A stretch of 64,000 bases of DNA from Typhlomys cinereus (lineage: Eukaryota; Chordata; Mammalia; Rodentia; Platacanthomyidae), in contig JALPQD010000017.1 in NCBI GenBank assembly GCA_023101885.1, positions 528,928-592,927 of the forward strand, written 5' to 3'. Below the pieces are notes generated by a model. It ran no database searches. It was not told the origin of the DNA and worked only from the letters and a program-made list of their open reading frames with translations. The number at the start of each line of letters is the position of its first letter. Positions within the stretch are counted from its first letter, which is position 1. This document shows positions 22,940 through 33,480 of the stretch, one piece after another. A program made the translations under genes and the position numbers.

Positions 22940-24060
22940 AAGAGGTCAAGTGTCAAAATTAGATATAGATAACTGAGCACTTTTGTAGAGAATTAGTAGT
23001 TGAGATAACCCCAGAGTGAACCTGTAGGAGACTGTCTACTTGGTGGGGAAGGCCCAGAACATGGTGGGCTTGTCCTTGGACAAGTGACTGAGATAGAGGA
23101 AACTGGTTGAAAAGTTGACATCTTTCTATGGTACTTGTAATGGTTGCTCTTTACTATTGCTGTGAGAGAGCACCCAAAGTCAAATAACTTATAAGAGAAA
23201 GGAAGATTCATTCAACTTACAGTTCCAGAGGGAAGATACATGCAGAAACAGCATGGCTGAAGCTGGCAGGCAGGCTAAGTCACAGCAGACATCCACATAG
23301 TTGGAGCATTCCTGGAACATCTCTCTTTCCTATACTCTGTGATCCTTTTATATGGTCCAACAAACCAACAGGTAAGCCTCTCATTGAAGTCATCTCAGTT
23401 CCAAAGGGCCTAGGTTCCACCCCTCCAAAATAGCTGTTCATAGAACACATCACTCTCTTGGATTGACTCCTTCCAGGGTATACAGCTTTCCTTGGCAGAT
23501 GCCTCGTGTTGTCTCTGGCATCTCTAACACCTTCATTTCTCAATGAAACATCTCTCTCCTATATTCTGTGGTCCCTTTTATATGGTCCATTACTGGGAGG
23601 TTCCTATGAGATCTATGGAGGTTCCTATGGGATCTAGGGCTGGTATAATCTCTTCAGGTGGTCTCAGCTGATCTTTCCAGGTTGGTCTCAGCTGATCTTA
23701 GTTAATACCAGGTGTGTCAGGTTGACACCCAGGATTAACTATCACAGTACTTGACCAGACATGCTGGTCGGGAAAGTAAGGATTGTTTCTCTCTGTCTTT
23801 ACATGGATATAATGTGGCCAGTTCCCTTAGTACTTGATATTGGTATGGACTTTCCTGCCAAGCTGGACAAGGAACTGTAACCAGGCTATTGTAAACCAAG
23901 AGTAAAACCCTTGTTTCCCTAGAAGCTGTTTGGGTTTATCAGCAAAAATGCAGAGTAACTGCAACACCTACCAGTCTGAGAACTGCAGCCAAGAAGTATA
24001 ATGAAGAATAAAACCCTCTTGTTCTCCTAAACTGTTTGATTGTGAATTTATTGGAAATAT
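22940..24060 (+). mobile_element. Old rodent interspersed repeat, split by another repeat
   Basis: The left part (22940-23137) has TAGAGAATTAGTAGTTGAG, CCTGTAGGAGACTGTC and GGGCTTGTCC. The right part (23746-24060) continues with GGATATAATGTGGCCAGTTC, TATGGACTTTCCTGCC and AGTAAAACCCTTGTTTCCC. These order as one element, like the intact copy at 60.7-61.1 kb, with a foreign 608-bp block between. Confidence 0.5.
23138..23745 (-). mobile_element. Rodent repeat nested in another, with possible 8-bp target duplication
   Basis: It begins TAATGGTTGCTCTTTACTAT and ends CAGGTTGACACCCAGG followed by AACTATCAC. It is flanked by GGTACTTG (23130-23137) and AGTACTTG (23746-23753), 8 bp with one mismatch, the duplication size of hAT transposons. 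Inside, a segment with TTTTATATGGTCCA occurs twice about 240 bp apart, and two short blocks near 23597-23699 are tandemly doubled. Confidence 0.45.
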
Positions 24061-25351
24061 GCATAGTAATAACAATATTTGGCCAATTTAGAACCCAAAA
24101 CTTTGAAATTCTCAGTCTAAGATAAATGATGATGATGATGAAGAACAGAAGAAAATGGCAGAGGGAGGAAGGAGGAAGAGGTTCAAGTCAGTCAGCAGGT
24201 TTTGTTCTCAGTACTTAACCTCTGTGTCTTGCTTTTCCCTTGGTCTCTGATTTCAACAATGGGCGGTCCTCACTGAGCCTTACAGGGGAGATCTAAAAAC
24301 TAAATGTGAGGAAGCTAGTGGAGTAGGTGCTCCTCAGCAGCCATTGTCACCCCCTTATGTCTTAACAGCCTTGCTGTGCCCTAGCTACCCGGCGGATGAC
24401 CACCGAGGGCACGCCTACGTCAACAGGCAAATCTAAACCTCTGGCCCAAGCCAACCACCCTATCTGCACTCCCCTTATGTAACCTTTATTTGAAATGACT
24501 GTTCCTTATCCGGTTTTACTACTTGCGTGTCTAATCATAGAAATTCCAGTTTTAGTCCCTTCTATGCAATGCTGTCATGTTTAATGCCATTTGTCTGCGT
24601 GCCCCCTCTAGATTAGAACAAGTAATAATGCCCAATATATGTCCTCTCCACATGAACTCTAAAGTTAAACTTGAAAGGACAAAAAGGTTTCAACAAAAGA
24701 AATAGTATAATTCAAAACAAAGTTAATTCTAATTTGCAGAGACTATAGACTTGTGATGTATTGAATTTCTTATTAGGGAGAAAATTTGCTTCAAAGTCTT
24801 CTACAAAGACTTTGTGAATATCCTAGTGCCCTTCTGAAAGCAGAAGCTGGTGAGGAAAGATCTGGACATGTCACAGGAGAATAGGAAAGAGAGTAAGATC
24901 AGTAAGAGCAAAGTTCGTATGAAAGAATGTTTTAATGAAACTTATTATTTTGTACACTGGTTTAAAATTAATTTGAAAATTCAAAGTTAAAATATAATAG
25001 TTTCAAATTTCCCATCATAAAGACATAGAGTAAGTTTATTAATGCTGCTTGAAGGAAAAGTGAGTTTTCCATGTCTGGACATCATGAAGAATAATTATAA
25101 ATATGGGAAAGTGATTGGATCCTAGGCTAAGTGTTTTCTAACTTTTCACAATATTACAATGTCAAGTAATTTTTTGGGGGGTGGACACAGGAGGAATTAA
25201 TGTGATCTCGAAAAGAGGGGAATGGCTAAGGTATACCACTAGCTACAATCAGTCAGGAAAAAGGTTTTGTTGAATATAGATGAAAAGACTTCAAAGCTTA
25301 TTGTTAAAATTAAGGAAAGATCAAGACAGAACAAAGATTTAATTGTTCTTT
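24061..25351. other. Unannotated sequence
   Basis: A short (GAT)n lies at 24128-24140. I see no gene or nameable repeat otherwise. Confidence 0.35.
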
Positions 25352-25667
25352 TAAAATTCTTTGAGGAGCTGGAGAGGTGGCTCAGGGGTTAAGCCTCTGC
25401 CTTGCAGGCGGAAGGTCTGGATTCAGATCCCAGATCCCACATATAGATGCCTAGCAGAAGTGGGAGCGGCCTGCATTTCTGGTCCTGGTAGGGCGGAGCC
25501 TGTGAATCCCAGGGCAGAGTAAACAAGGAGGAGGTGGAGGTGGTCCATGGTGGTTCCCGAATTCGCCCGTGGTTCTACACACACACACATACATGCACAC
25601 ATGCACAATTGAATAAAAATAATTTTAAAAAAAGAAAATAGAAAGTTAAAAAATAAAATTCTTTGAG
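25352..25667 (+). mobile_element. B2-superfamily SINE, younger subfamily (incl. target duplications)
   Basis: The head GAGCTGGAGAGGTGGCTCAG, the B-box region GATTCAGATCC, the body with GGCGGAGCCTGTGAATCCC, the CA tail and the end CAATTGAATAAA are all present. Perfect 14-bp duplications TAAAATTCTTTGAG flank it at 25352-25365 and 25654-25667. This is a near full-length, fairly recent insertion. Confidence 0.92.
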
Positions 25668-25715
25668 AAAAAAATTCAAATTTAAGAAATCACCTGACTT
25701 AAGAAAGGAGAGCTC

Positions 25716-26173
25716 AGTCTGGAGAGATGGCTTAGGGGTCAAGCGAATGCCTGCAAGCAGAAGAACCTGACTTTAGATCCCAGATTCTATGTAAAATGCC
25801 CCAGTAGAAATGGTGGCCTAAACTTCTATTCCTCAAAGGCAGAGCCTGGGAAACCCCAGAACAAAGCAAAAAGGAGGTAGAGCAATCTAGGATGTTTCCT
25901 GATGTCACTCTTAGAGACACACATGGAAGGAAGGAAGGAAGGAAGGAAGGAAGGAAGGAAGGAAGGAAGGAAGGAAGGAAGGAAGGAAGGAAGGAAGGAA
26001 GGAAGGAAGGAAGGAAGGAAGGAAGGAAGGAAGGAGGAAAGGAGAGAGGGAGGGATGGAGGGAAGGAAGGAGGGAAGGAAGGAGGGAAGGAAGGAAGAAA
26101 GAAAGGAAAAAAGAAAGGAAGGAAGGAAGGAAGGAAGGAAGGAAGGAAGGAAGGAAGGAAGGAAGGAAGAAAG

Positions 26174-26252
<79 letters not shown>

Positions 26253-26254
26253 AA
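25716..26254 (+). mobile_element. B2-superfamily SINE, older subfamily, with GGAA/GAAA tail
   Basis: Body 25716-25922: AGTCTGGAGAGATGGCTTAG, GATCCCAGATTCTATGTAAA, CTTAGAGACACACATGG. Where other copies carry a CA tail, this one runs into GGAA repeats (25923-26038), mixed purine (26039-26110), GGAA again (26112-26167) and GAAA (26168-26254). Confidence 0.8.
25923..26254 (+). repeat. (GGAA)n / (GAAA)n purine tract
   Basis: About 330 bp of almost pure purine. GGAA tetramers could in principle bind ETS factors. Open frames across it are artefacts. Confidence 0.95.
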
Positions 26255-28289
26255 AAGCAAGCGCTGGGCTCCCAAAGGTCTTCTCTGGTGCAATAATTCT
26301 AAGAAAGTCGTACAAAATTAAATGCAAATGTATAGAAATTATTATTTGGAGAATGTCATGTTATTTTCCAGAATGTAGAAATGCTAATGACACATTTTGC
26401 AAAGTTTCTAAATCATAAGCTGTGCGTTGCCCCATGGCCATTCTTTCTGATGTCAGGTCAGTGACAAGACATTGCCCAGCTAAATAGGGTCCTTATCCTA
26501 TGAGGGTCTTCAAATAGATCATTTTCCTCCTGTCCCTCTGACAAAACATGAGCTTGCTCTGTCTGGACTCCTCAAAGCAGCTGGAAGCAAAGACTTAATC
26601 TATATTTGATTAAAAATAACAGTATAATTGCTGATAATAATCATGATAATGAGAACAGTAGCAGAAGAAGAATCCACCTGTGAGTTATTCCAATTCACAT
26701 ATGAATTTCAACTAGAAATTACCAAAGAAGTCAGGCATAGAGAAGCATATTTTGGCTGTTCTTTAGAAATATGGTAGCCTGCTTATCTATTCATCTTGAC
26801 CATGCATGTAGGAAATAAGAAATAAATATGTAGAAATTGAGTTTCACCCCTATATTGTTCTCAGTGCTCTGCCAGCAGCCCAAGGAATTCATCATTGATG
26901 CAAACATGAACTGTTGTTTGGACATCAAGTGTTTTTCAGTTATAACGTTGGTACTGAAGTAAATGTGCAAAGTCACAGACCAGGGACAACTATATAGAGC
27001 TGGTTGTTTGGTCTCTTTATTATTAATATTATTTGCAGTAGCTCCAAGGAGTTAACTTTAGACCTGAAAGAAACTTGGAAAGTCACCAAAAGATGGAGTT
27101 CCTAATAATGAGATACTAGTAATGCTTAGCAAGACTTCTTCAAAATCAATTCCACGGGATTAATCTCATCATTTTAGACACTGGCAGACCCAGCACATGA
27201 TGGGTTATGGGTATACAAGAAGAGGCAGCACTGAGAAACTACATAACGGTATGTCAGTGATTCGAGTGCATTGAAAACCAGCTTTATATGTGTTTACTTC
27301 AGATGCATGAATACAGCTACTTTCCAAAATCACTCTCTTCCTCATCCCCTCAAGGCTAAATTGTCTCTCAATGAAACATGGACAGGTGCTGAGGCCATCG
27401 CTGAGCAAGTGCACCTGTCTCCTGACTGCCCCAGAGTTTAGGAGTCAGTAGGGAGACTGGGGAATCACTGGAACTCACTGGTCAGCCAATCTAGCCAATT
27501 GATGAACTACATTCATGCCTAAAAACATGTCTAAAACAAAGGAGGAGAGGAAGATACTTGATATATGCACATATGTGCACACACACACATACACACGTAC
27601 ACATTCAAAATGATAATCTAAATGCTTTTCTAACTGTATGGTATAGTCTCTCAGAGTCATGTGATTAATCTAGTTGGTAAAAGCTACTATGCTGTAGAAT
27701 AATTTAGAATAGAAATCATAAGTTAATTATGCATAGTAAGGATAGGCACTGATTTGTATAACTTCTGTTTCAACTGTGTGTATATGTATGTATGTAGGTA
27801 TATATAATATACATACTGTATGTATTTTATGAGATCTTATAAGACATTTCTTTCTGTGAGTTGCCTTCAAATGACATTGTTCTTGATGATAATTCTGTTC
27901 TCATCTTAAGGTTTTTCTCCCTTCAATAAGTGTTTATTACATCTACCATATGTTTATGTCCCTTTGGCTCTGTTATCTTATACTCCCAAGAGGGATGCTC
28001 AGTCACAACATATACTGTGGAAACAATCTGTTTAATAGATTCAAATCCAGCATGGAGATTCTCATAATAAAAGACACAAATGAATTGTGTGAAGTTACAT
28101 GTTTAGCAGAATCAAACTAGAAAACATTGTTTAAAATATTTTGGCTCATAGATCAATAAAAAGTAAATGTATTAAGCATTGTTCAGGAAGAACAAAACAG
28201 ACAAAAACAAAAACAATACTCTTTCCTAACACTGTGAAGGAAGCACATTATTCAGATCTTAGTAAGGGCCAATAAGCAAACCACTGATT
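26255..28289. other. Unannotated AT-rich sequence
   Basis: I see no gene. Short CA and TA-rich patches occur at about 27570-27600 and 27776-27830. Confidence 0.35.
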
Positions 28290-28345
28290 ACATGTGTGTG
28301 ATGTGTGTGTGTGTGGTGTGTGTGTATGTGTGTGCTTGCACAAAT
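28290..28345 (+). repeat. (TG)n imperfect microsatellite
   Basis: TG repeat with GA and TA interruptions. Confidence 0.8.
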
Positions 28346-29567
28346 GTATATGTGTATCCATGTGCATACACCCATATAACAGACACACACAATTGAGGAA
28401 CAATTAGCACTAAGCACAGACTTGAATGATAAGCTTCTGAGAGCTTCTGTCACATTGCATAAATAGATTCCTCTCATTTCCTCCTGAAGAGCACAGATTG
28501 TATTTCTTGCTTTTTTCCTAAACACACGACTAAACTTTAATCACCTTTATGTAATGCTAGTGTTTCAACAGATTGCTGTATTACATTTTATAAATTAGGA
28601 ATCATTGTGACAAAGCAAACCTATCACCAACTTAAGAACAAGCGAGAGCATTAATGACTCCAAGGGTGACATTCAGAGACACCCTTTTCTTCCAAAGATG
28701 CTAAGAACCTGAATTTCATACCGTTTCCTGATTGGTTGTCTCTCTCAGTACCCATATATACTCCTAAACAACCTTTGCTTTGCTTTGTAATACATTTGCA
28801 AGAATGGTACTGTTATGTGAAAAAAATTGATCTTGTCACTGAACTTTGTGAACAAATCATCAGCATTGATAGTGTCCATTCATTCCTACTACTCTGTGCT
28901 AGTTCATCCTGTCATTATGTAGTGCTTACTTAATTATCCTCCCCCACAAAGTGCTACAAATGACCATCACTCATCTCCCTCTTGTAACAAACTCTCTCAG
29001 TTGTGTTTCCATTCTCTTTTGCATCATAGAGTTCTGGAGATAAACAACAACCTAACTTACATTTGTTCCTGACTCCACTCAGCAGCCCCAACAACACTCC
29101 TGAGACCTTTTGACCTGCCACTCTGTCACTATACTCAAGTTAAAAGCTCTGCTGTGATTGTCTAGGTGAAAAATCACCATCTTTGGAGAATGTTTGGTTT
29201 CACATTGGGGTCTATATTTCACACTGCGTAATCTATAGGCTTCTGTGGAGTTTCTAAGAAAAAATAAACTATGTGGATTGCTCAATGCTATGCAATAGTT
29301 ATACTATGTTACATGAAACTGCTACCTTTGTGGATAAAAAGTGGCATCTTATCAAAAGTTAAGGAAAGTATTTCTCACCACTGTCCTCTCACTGGAGTTA
29401 TTAGTGCCAGTTCACTTAAGAATGTCCTCACTGCAGCAATGCAAATTTTTATTTTGTTAAGACTTCAGTACAAATCTTTATTTTATTAAAGCTTGATCCT
29501 TAATTACATGTCTTTTTAACATTGTCTGATGAGTTCAGATTTGTACATACAACACTTCTAATACATT
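28346..29567. other. Unannotated AT-rich sequence
   Basis: A perfect octamer ATGCAAAT is at 29439-29446. I see no gene or nameable repeat. Confidence 0.35.
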
Positions 29568-29995
29568 AGAGACTATGGTCATTGTTTCAAGGACAAACAC
29601 TTTTGAGATTGGTAGAATTACTAGCTAAACTAGCCATTTTCATAGGATGCAACTGTTACTTGAAAGATGAACTAGGAGAAACTAGTTGGTCATTCCACTT
29701 TGTATATTTGTTCAATTTCTCAAAATTAAATGGATCAGAAATATTATTACAAAGCAAACATCCAAATATATTTATTACCATGCTAAAACTTAACCTGTTA
29801 TACTGTAGAATATGGTCATCATTTCAAAGAAAAATAGTTTTGAAATAGAGTTACCAGCTAAACTAGCCATTTTCACAGGATACTGCTGTTATTTGAAAGA
29901 ACAACTAGGCGAAAAAGCTGGTTATCCAGAACTATAGTTTCAAAGCAAACACTTAAAAGTATTTATTCTGCATTCCAAAACTTAAGATTTCCAGT
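29568..29995. repeat. Two-copy imperfect tandem duplication
   Basis: Copy 1 (about 29568-29805) and copy 2 (about 29806-29995) share AGCTAAACTAGCCATTTTCA, GAACTAGG, CAAAGCAAACA and TATTTATT in order. Copy 2 lacks about 45 bp. Both decayed after duplication. Confidence 0.7.
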
Positions 29996-30078
29996 AAAAT
30001 TTAGAACTTACATCTGTCACTGTGCATTTGACAGCTTCTCAATACTTACAAGGGCATTTCATGAGATGAGTGGCGACA

Positions 30079-30273
30079 TTAACAAGTGTTTTTCTTTCCC
30101 ACAAAGTATAATGAAATATGTCGACATTCAAGAGATTTGTCCTCAGTCAATAAATATTTTTCCAGATGATCAATAAAGGATATTACAAAATCTTGCATTG
30201 GTAAAGATTCATTTGGGTTGTAAAACAAACCTTGGAAGGGTGACTCATGTGGTTTCAGACACCATGTTTGTAG
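30079..30273 (-). other. Open frame of 64 codons, origin unknown
   Basis: An open stretch with no start that I would trust, bounded by stops in AT-rich DNA. Translation contains ISFIDHLEKYLLTEDKSLEC, which looks protein-like (helix-forming, charged). I do not recognise the family. It could be a decayed exon or transposon fragment, or chance. Confidence 0.15.
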
Positions 30274-30605
30274 CTAATCTTTGACAGCTTGCCATTGGCA
30301 GTAATTTGGCATAATATCAAACAAACATTAACATGAAAAAGCTACTGAAATGTTTTATTTTTCCCAGTATAAGTTTGTGAGAAGTAAGATATTCTTCATA
30401 TACTAAAACTAACATGTCATAATAGATTAAATGCTGAAGCAGACATTGAAAATCTACCTCTCTTCCATTAGTTTAACTATTTCTAAAAATTTATAGCAAT
30501 TTATGTCTTTTGCTAAATCTTTGGAGGAAAATACTTTATTGAAATATAAGATTAATATATGATCAGCTTGCTGTTTTAATAGGTTAACAAATGTATTAAA
30601 ATTGT

Positions 30606-30897
30606 GGGACTAGAGATGTGACTCAGAGGTTAAGCCTCTGCCTTGCAGGTGGAAGGTCCTGAGTTCAGATCTTAGACCCCACGTATAGATGCCAGGTGGA
30701 AGCAGGGGGGCGGCCTGCGTTTCTGGTCCTTGTAGGGCAGAGCCTGTGAATCCTGGGGCACAGTAAAAGGAGTTAGAGGTGGTCCATGGTGGTTTCCGAA
30801 TTCGCCCGTGGTTCTACACACACACACACACACACATACATACATACATATATACACACATGCATTCACATGCACACATACACAATTGAATAAAAAA
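30606..30897 (+). mobile_element. B2-superfamily SINE, younger subfamily
   Basis: TGTGACTCAGAGGTTAAGCC, CCTGAGTTCAGATC, GGCAGAGCCTGTGAATCC, TTCGCCCGTGGTTCTACAC, CA/TA tail and CACAATTGAATAAA. A short possible duplication AAAATTGT flanks it. Its A box has changes, so it is probably silent. Confidence 0.88.
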
Positions 30898-31389
30898 ATT
30901 GTAATTTCTAATCCTATAAATATTAATAGCTACAATTCACATGAATAAAAACTCTTTGGTGCCCCTGATAATCTCAAATGATGATATCAGACAGCTTTGA
31001 CATTCAAATGTTTGAGACCATGGTATAATTTATTGAGTTGATATTTATGCCATTAGCTTTTAGACTCTTTTCTAATGTCATCATTTTAAGTTATAACTGG
31101 ACTTCATAGTCTGCTTTTTATGGACTCATGACTTTCAATATGCAATTTTTTATTATCACTCATTTATAAGAGAGCTTTATATTTTAATTATGATATTTCC
31201 ACTGATATATGAGTAATTAGAAGAACACATTATTAATTTCTGAAACTGTAGAAATTTTAATTAATCTTTGTTACTGACTCTTAGTTGCATTGTATTGAGA
31301 CAATATCTGTATGACACCAACTCTTCATAATTTTTATGACTCACTTTTTACTTTAGGATGTAGTAAAATTTATAAATATATTACATGCA
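30898..31389. other. Unannotated AT-rich sequence
   Basis: I see nothing I can name. Confidence 0.35.
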
Positions 31390-33480
31390 TTGTTTATTTT
31401 GAAGGCAGAGGTTGTGGGTATTCATCTCATTATGCATTCTTCTAACAAAGCTTAATTCTTCTTATTAATGAATTGTGTCTTGGTTTTCCACTGACTAAAG
31501 TTGACATGTTGAAGTCTTCTACTGTGGTAAGAATTCCTTCCATATCTTCTTATTACTAGGGTCATTTCATTTCTTTATTTATTTTAAAATTTTATCTTTT
31601 TTGATATATAATCTTACTATGTAACTCGGGTTGACCTAGAACCTCACTATGTAACTCATTCAGAGCTAAAATTCATAATTTTACTGTCTTTCATATTTTT
31701 ATGTAATTTTACTGGGTCAAGTCAAACAAAGTAGCTTTATATTCCTATTCCTGGCAAAATTTAAACATTATGTGATTATATAAGTAATTTCTTATCAATG
31801 CTGTTTTTATTTCTGACAGTTTATTTGGTAGTGACACAGATATTACATGTTTATTAAGGAGAGTATTTACCTGTTGTTTTTCTTGCTTTAAACTTTGTCT
31901 CTTCTACATGTCTAAACATTGGATGTGTCTCATATAATAATAAACTACTGGGTTTTATTCTTTATCAAACACAACACATTCCATGATTAAATACAAATTT
32001 AGCCTGTTTTATTATTTATAATTGGTAATGGTAGTTTTAGATTTGTTTCTACCATTCTTTCTATTCTTTATCATTATTTCTTATAATTGATTAAGAACTG
32101 ATTTTATTATTTGTTACTGGTCTCATGTTATGTATCTATGCCTATAATTAAAGTTATGTGAAATTTTCCATGTGTAATAATTTATTGAAGCATAAATTGT
32201 CAATTCCAAAATTTCTTATCCTTTGAATGTTTACTTATCCCAATTCTGACTTACATGTCACTATGATCCAGCATTTTGATCTCTTCTTTTATATGCCATA
32301 AATTGAATCTATTAATTTATTTAAGAGAGAAAGAGAAAAAGAGAAAGAAAGAAGACACAGAGGGAAAGAGCTAAGGTATGCACATGCATGCCACGGTAAT
32401 ATAGATGGAAATCAGAGGACAATTTTTAGAAGCAGTTCTCTCTTCCAGTGATCAAACTTGGGTCACCAAAGTTTCCAGCAGATGCCTATCTAATGAGCTA
32501 TTTTACCAGCTCCATGAAGTAGATCATATTTTAAAAACAGTTCATATAGACAAATTAATTTTTAAATTGTCTATAAAGTCAGTAATTTGCATAACTGTAT
32601 AGACATTGCTTTTGAGCTAGTATTTTATTCAATATAGTCTTTAGATATTTCTTCACCGACTAGTAAAATGATAAAACAAGCTCGATTATATCCAAAAGTT
32701 ATTTATTTTCTTCTTATTTTCTATAGAGACTTTTGTTTGGTACACAATTCTAGCTATTTGATTATTTCCTTCAACCCTTAGAAGATTCAGTGTTTGCTGT
32801 TTGGTACCATCAATTACTGATGAAACTAAGAAAACCGTTAGTATAATTGTCTCTCTTTTGTAGGTGATCTTTTCTTTCTGGCTACTGCTAAGAGTCCTCT
32901 TTGTCCCCGGGATCTGCAGTTGAGGATACTCTCTGTAGCTAGGATTGTGTTTGATAACACTGCTTCCTTTGTCTCTGGAATCATATCTTTTACTAGTTTC
33001 AGGAAATTCTAAACTCTTTGATTACAATGCTTTCATTTTATTTGCTCTTTTTGACTCCCACTACATGCCTATTAAAATTCTCACTCTGTTTTCCATAAAG
33101 CTGCACTTGTCTTTCATATTTTGTAACTGTCTGCCTTTTAGATGGTATTTGTTTAGATCAATTCTATCCTCTTTCTTTCTCCATTAATACCTTTTAATGG
33201 CATTGACTTTTTTTAGTCTTACATATTCCATTTGAAACTTTTTCCTACTCCTATAACTTTCAAGGCATTTTTGAGGTCTCTTGAAAGCTTATTCATTTAT
33301 ATTCCCTTTATTGCCTCCATTATGTACGTGTTTGTTTTCTACTATATACCTGACAATTAGAAATCTGAAGTCTGTGGGCAAATAGACCTTTGCTTGTTTT
33401 ATCTGAAGCTTGTTAGTCACGACTTTTTTCCTTACACATTTGGATATTTTTATTATGATGTATATTTAAGTGATCTTCAT
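31390..33480 (-). mobile_element. Ancient LINE-1 fragment, antisense
   Basis: On the plus strand, pieces such as GGATGTGTCTCATATAATAA, GTTTGGTACACAATTCTAGC, CTAAGAGTCCTCTTTG, TTTGACTCCCACTACATGCC and TCTGTTTTCCATAAAGC follow the order I know from antisense mammalian LINE-1 (L1M-like) sequence. It is heavily decayed with stops throughout and cannot encode a working protein. It is interrupted at 32300-32512 by a SINE. Confidence 0.6.
32300..32512 (-). mobile_element. B2/B3-like SINE, antisense, nested in old LINE-1
   Basis: Read on the plus strand: GAGA/GAAA-rich tail complement, then CAGTTCTCTCTTCCAGTGAT, CAAACTTGGGTCACC, ATGAGCTATTTTACCAGCTC, the antisense of a decayed SINE head. Confidence 0.6.

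Noticed and set aside
25826..26327. Open frames of Lys/Glu/Arg or Phe/Leu/Ser runs
   Set aside because: Produced by the GGAA/GAAA tract.
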